NCBI RefSeq assembly: GCF_030936135.1
Contig: NC_082637.1
Span: 12,165,001-12,229,000, forward strand
Source of the DNA: Gavia stellata
Taxonomy: Eukaryota > Chordata > Aves > Gaviiformes > Gaviidae
Direction of reading: 5' to 3'
Length of the DNA stretch: 64,000 nt
In this document: in pieces, positions 60,641-64,000 of the stretch
How positions within the stretch are numbered: the first letter of the stretch is position 1
Layout of the letters: each line of letters starts with the position of its first letter
Notes under the pieces: model-generated
Told to the model about the DNA's origin: nothing
Databases searched by the model: none
Seen by the model: the letters and a program-made list of their open reading frames with translations, nothing else
Program-made: the position numbers and the translations under genes

Positions 60641-63600
60641 CAGAATAAGATTAAACTGAGTATTGCTCGAAACATGTAGCAGAGGAAGCATGGCTTTATG
60701 CCTACACTGCTCTTCAGTCTGCTCTAAGCATACCCCACTGGCCACCTTCACAGTCAGGATCCTGTGCTGCCTTGACCCCTACATCTCAGACAGTAGTTTC
60801 TATGCTCTTGTGATGCACCAGGAGGAGCAAGTTGAGAAGCAAAGCCCTGGTCAAGTAGCCTGTCCTAAATGTTTCTGCAAAGCAGTGGCACACCATGCAA
60901 GTATTTGGTGTGGACAACAAAGTTAACAAGAAGATAGGAAAGGCGGTATCTCAGAGATGCTGTTACATCACTCCACAGTCACTTGACATAGGTTGGAGTG
61001 AGGCTAAGAGCAGCATGGAGAGCCTTGTCTGGGCTAAGGGCCAAATAGGTCTTTAAAACACATTTGGGGAAGGAAACATGTCAGTCTACACCATAGCATT
61101 GCCCAGGAAGAAGGCAAACAACACGAGGGCTGCCAGTTTTGTGAAGAGATTAAAAGCTGTACGGGTCCTTGGGTCACAGGTTCATGTTCCTAAACCTCAA
61201 GTCTACATCAAAGATGATGGCCAGACTGAGAAGAGGAGAGGAAAAAGCAGAGCTGGGAAAAGGGGGAACAAGAAGGGTTGAGAATGGAAGGAGAAAAGAA
61301 TGAAAATTTCTGCTTTAGCCAGCCTGATGGAGAGTTGCTGGCCAGATACCTCAAGGGCCAAAGGCAAGCCAGAGCTTCAGTTTGGACAGAACGAGACTGA
61401 TCTGGAGTAGGTCTTAGCCTAGAGGTCATTAGCTAAAAGGTTGTTTGCAGCCAAGATCATTCAGATGTAAAGCACGAAGGGAGATAAGAAAGGGACACAA
61501 AACCCTTCTGCAAAAACAGAGGGGCAGGTTAGGGAAGCTCTCCAAAGGACGCACTGAAGCACCAGTTGCAGGGATGGAGTGGGGAGGGTGACTAGGAAGG
61601 CACAGATTATGAAATAAAATTCCTCCCAGCCTCCAAGCCCAGAGTTCGCTCTAGCACTACCAGTTCTCGCTCCTGTGGATTGCAGACCCTTCTCGCTGCT
61701 CCTCCTACCTTCTTGGGTGCTGGCTCTGCCCAGCTCCCCATGCCCGGCTTCAGCCTTCCTCTCTGAGTTCAGCTGAAGTCCCATGGGGCACGAAATGCAG
61801 TGCTCAGGGGTTCTGCAGGTTGCCAGGCCTTCTTGTGGGTGTTGCCCCTGCTCACACAGCCCGATACAGCCTGGTGTTTGCCTTTTATGTGAGTACATCC
61901 CATTCAGTTCATCACATGCCAGCTGAACTATAACATGATATAACATGAACTGCCTTCCCACTTTGGCTTACACAGTTTGCTTTTTGCTTTTTCTAAGATA
62001 TAACTTTCTGAGTGCCACGGGGGAAACTGCTGCCATAGGAAATGAGATAGGACTGCTTGTGCAGCTGTTCCTCTTCAACGGAGAATATCATCTTCAGGGA
62101 GAAGATGAAAGAAAGCCTTAGCATAACTCATACTCTCACACAAAGCTGAAGCTTCAGTGCCTCACTTTGGCCATGAGCTGGAAGCATGCAGGCAAAGACT
62201 ATGCTAGAGATGTCAAATTTGCACTTTGTACTTTAGCAGCCTATTGTATTCCCAGCTCTTCTCCCAGCTTTTCCCCATTCCTGGCACACATTTCTCCCTA
62301 TGACAGCCAGACTGCTCTCCAGAAGCTTGGCTAGACCTTGTGTATAGGCAGAGTGTTGAGTGTTTGCTAATGCTCCTGCAAACCACAGCCAATGCCTCCA
62401 GTGCTGCATAACCTCCTCAGCCTAGCAGCCTCTCACCCTTCTCTTCCCTTGGCTTCCTCTTGCCATGTCACAGAAAAAGCAGAAGTAGCAGATGTGGAAG
62501 AAACCTAACCTGCCAGCCCAGGCGTGCTGCCCGGGTCTGTGCCAGGCTCCTGGCTGCCCACATTGCGATTCTACTTCCCACCCACCAAACTAGGGGCAAA
62601 AGAAATCTATGATTTGCTCTGGTTTTAGGAAGCTTGCCAGTAGATGTGCCATGCACACCCACCAGAGAAGTGTCCTGATGCTCCCCTGATGTCATTCCCG
62701 CCAGTGTCACCTGTGAGCTGTGCCTGCAGCAGCACACAGGAAGTACTGGAGGCAGCTGCTGGGGGAAAGCTCTTCACCATCCTCCTTGTTTCAGTATTAT
62801 CCCTGCCAGGCTACAGGAGAAAACAGTGTTTTGCAGCTGGATCTTAGCCCTGGGCTTACACCATGCTCTGTGGCACAGGATTGAGGAAAGAGTTACCGAG
62901 CAGCTCCATTACTGAAATGCATTTCTCATATGTGTCTCAGTTTTGTGCATTAGTGAGTTCTTAGAAATGTTTTGGCCATGAAGTGCTTCTACGTGCTACC
63001 CAGAAGGCAGGCTTTGCAGCTGCCCTGTGGTGGAGGAAGCCAAGAAGAACATTGGCACACAGGCCAAGGCTGCCCAGCAAAATGCCCCTGGGCTTAGCCA
63101 GGAAGACTCTGCAAACAGCAGCCTTTGACTGCCTGGACTGGTTCTGTCCTGAACAGCCTCAAAGCAGCTGCCAAAACCCAGCACGAGGAAGAGAAAAGGT
63201 GTGTTAATGCTGCAAGGCAGTCCTGGGGAGAGCCAGGACATCAGGCTGAAACAGCCACCACTTCCCTGTCTGGTTCCCAGCCATGCTGCTGTGTGACGCA
63301 GCACAGCTCAGCAGTACTGCTCCAGAGAGCACAGGGGAGGGAAGAGAAATAGTCCCATTGGTAAAAGGCAGCACTAAAACACTGCCACAAGCATGCTGTA
63401 TTAATAAGCTTCTCTGGCCACAGCGCCAGCCTATGCAACCTGGACTCAGCCACACTCATGTCTCCCAGGGAGGGATGAAGTGAAGTGGGCAGCGTGGCTG
63501 TCCTCTGATGCAGAGGGATCTGCCAGGGAAGCGCTAAGCCAGAGGGAGCTCGGCACAGGCTGCAAAGGGGAGGTCTCACCCATGGCATACATGGGGACGT

Positions 63601-64000
63601 GAGGTTGGCATGGGAGGTGAGCCCTGTTAAGAGGTGGCAGTTGTACACTGGGATTACTGGCCCATGAGTCTTCAGCATCTCCACTGAGACACTTCACATG
63701 ATCCTGTGTCTACCCTCAAAGGTGTTAGCCATCCTCCTCCATTTGCAGTCTGTGGCTGAACTGACTGCAGGTAACAGAAACAAAAAAACCCGCTGAGCTT
63801 CTCCTTATAGGAAGAAAAGAGATTTACTGTAGAAGGTAGAAAATACATAACAAGTAGCATGTCCTGTATGTTCCAAGCCCTCCACCCTCAGTGTAAAGTA
63901 GCATGTTGTTCAGCCCGGACTCGCAGTGATTCCAACCCAGATGAACAAGAGGATTTCACCAACAAATCTCTGACTTCAGCTCTGGCTAAGGAATGGGGAG
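60641..64000. other. Right flank, no gene seen
   Basis: About 3.4 kb of moderately AT-rich DNA with short frames on both strands (for example a lysine/arginine-rich 67-codon frame at 61078-61281). None has similarity or splice context I can support. Confidence 0.45.

Noticed and set aside
61078-61281. 67-codon basic frame as a ribosomal or nuclear protein exon
   Set aside because: Basic composition only; no recognised family, no splice partners and no promoter context.
45000-64000. Expected neighbours of human CA9 (for example the RMRP RNA gene)
   Set aside because: I looked for a recognisable RNA or protein gene and found none; placing one here from synteny alone would be guesswork.

Overview
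The window is vertebrate nuclear DNA, almost certainly from a bird. All protein-coding genes are split into short exons with GT-AG introns. The interspersed repeats I recognise are CR1-type LINE relics, including a 3' tail ending in ATTCTAYG-like octamers. The gene-bearing part is very GC-rich and full of minisatellites, as on an avian microchromosome. I cannot name the species.

Three genes can be reconstructed exon by exon with consistent reading phase. (1) TPM2 (beta-tropomyosin), plus strand, 1715-15205. It has two alternative first coding exons (1a, 1b), mutually exclusive exons 6a/6b and three alternative C-terminal exons (9a, a 9c-like exon, 9d). The skeletal path gives exactly 284 residues and the 1b path exactly 248. 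(2) An APH1 gene (gamma-secretase subunit), plus strand, 19286-25069, 7 exons, 256 residues. The conserved GxxxG glycines (122/126/130) and histidines (171, 197) fall at exactly the human APH1A numbers. (3) CA9 (membrane carbonic anhydrase IX), minus strand, 43307 down to 26964, 12 exons, 379 residues. It has a signal peptide, a short acidic N-terminus, a complete carbonic anhydrase domain, a short stalk, one membrane span and a cytoplasmic tail. APH1 and CA9 converge tail to tail.

Layout: 1-1.7 kb minisatellite and TPM2 promoter; 1.7-15.4 kb TPM2; 15.4-19.2 kb spacer, minisatellite and CpG-rich APH1 promoter; 19.3-26 kb APH1, whose first intron is almost wholly a 46-bp tandem array; 26.7-43.4 kb CA9; 43.5-45 kb a 45-bp minisatellite with a 225-bp higher-order period; 45-64 kb AT-richer DNA with decayed CR1 copies and no gene I can support.

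The genes do not form a pathway. Their adjacency looks like an ancient linkage: TPM-APH1-CA trios also occur in human as TPM1/APH1B/CA12 (15q22) and, more loosely, TPM3/APH1A/CA14 (1q21). The APH1 copy beside TPM2/CA9 therefore looks like a third APH1 ohnolog, which I do not know beside human TPM2/CA9. A second theme is that each of the four inferred promoters has a GC-rich tandem repeat directly upstream.
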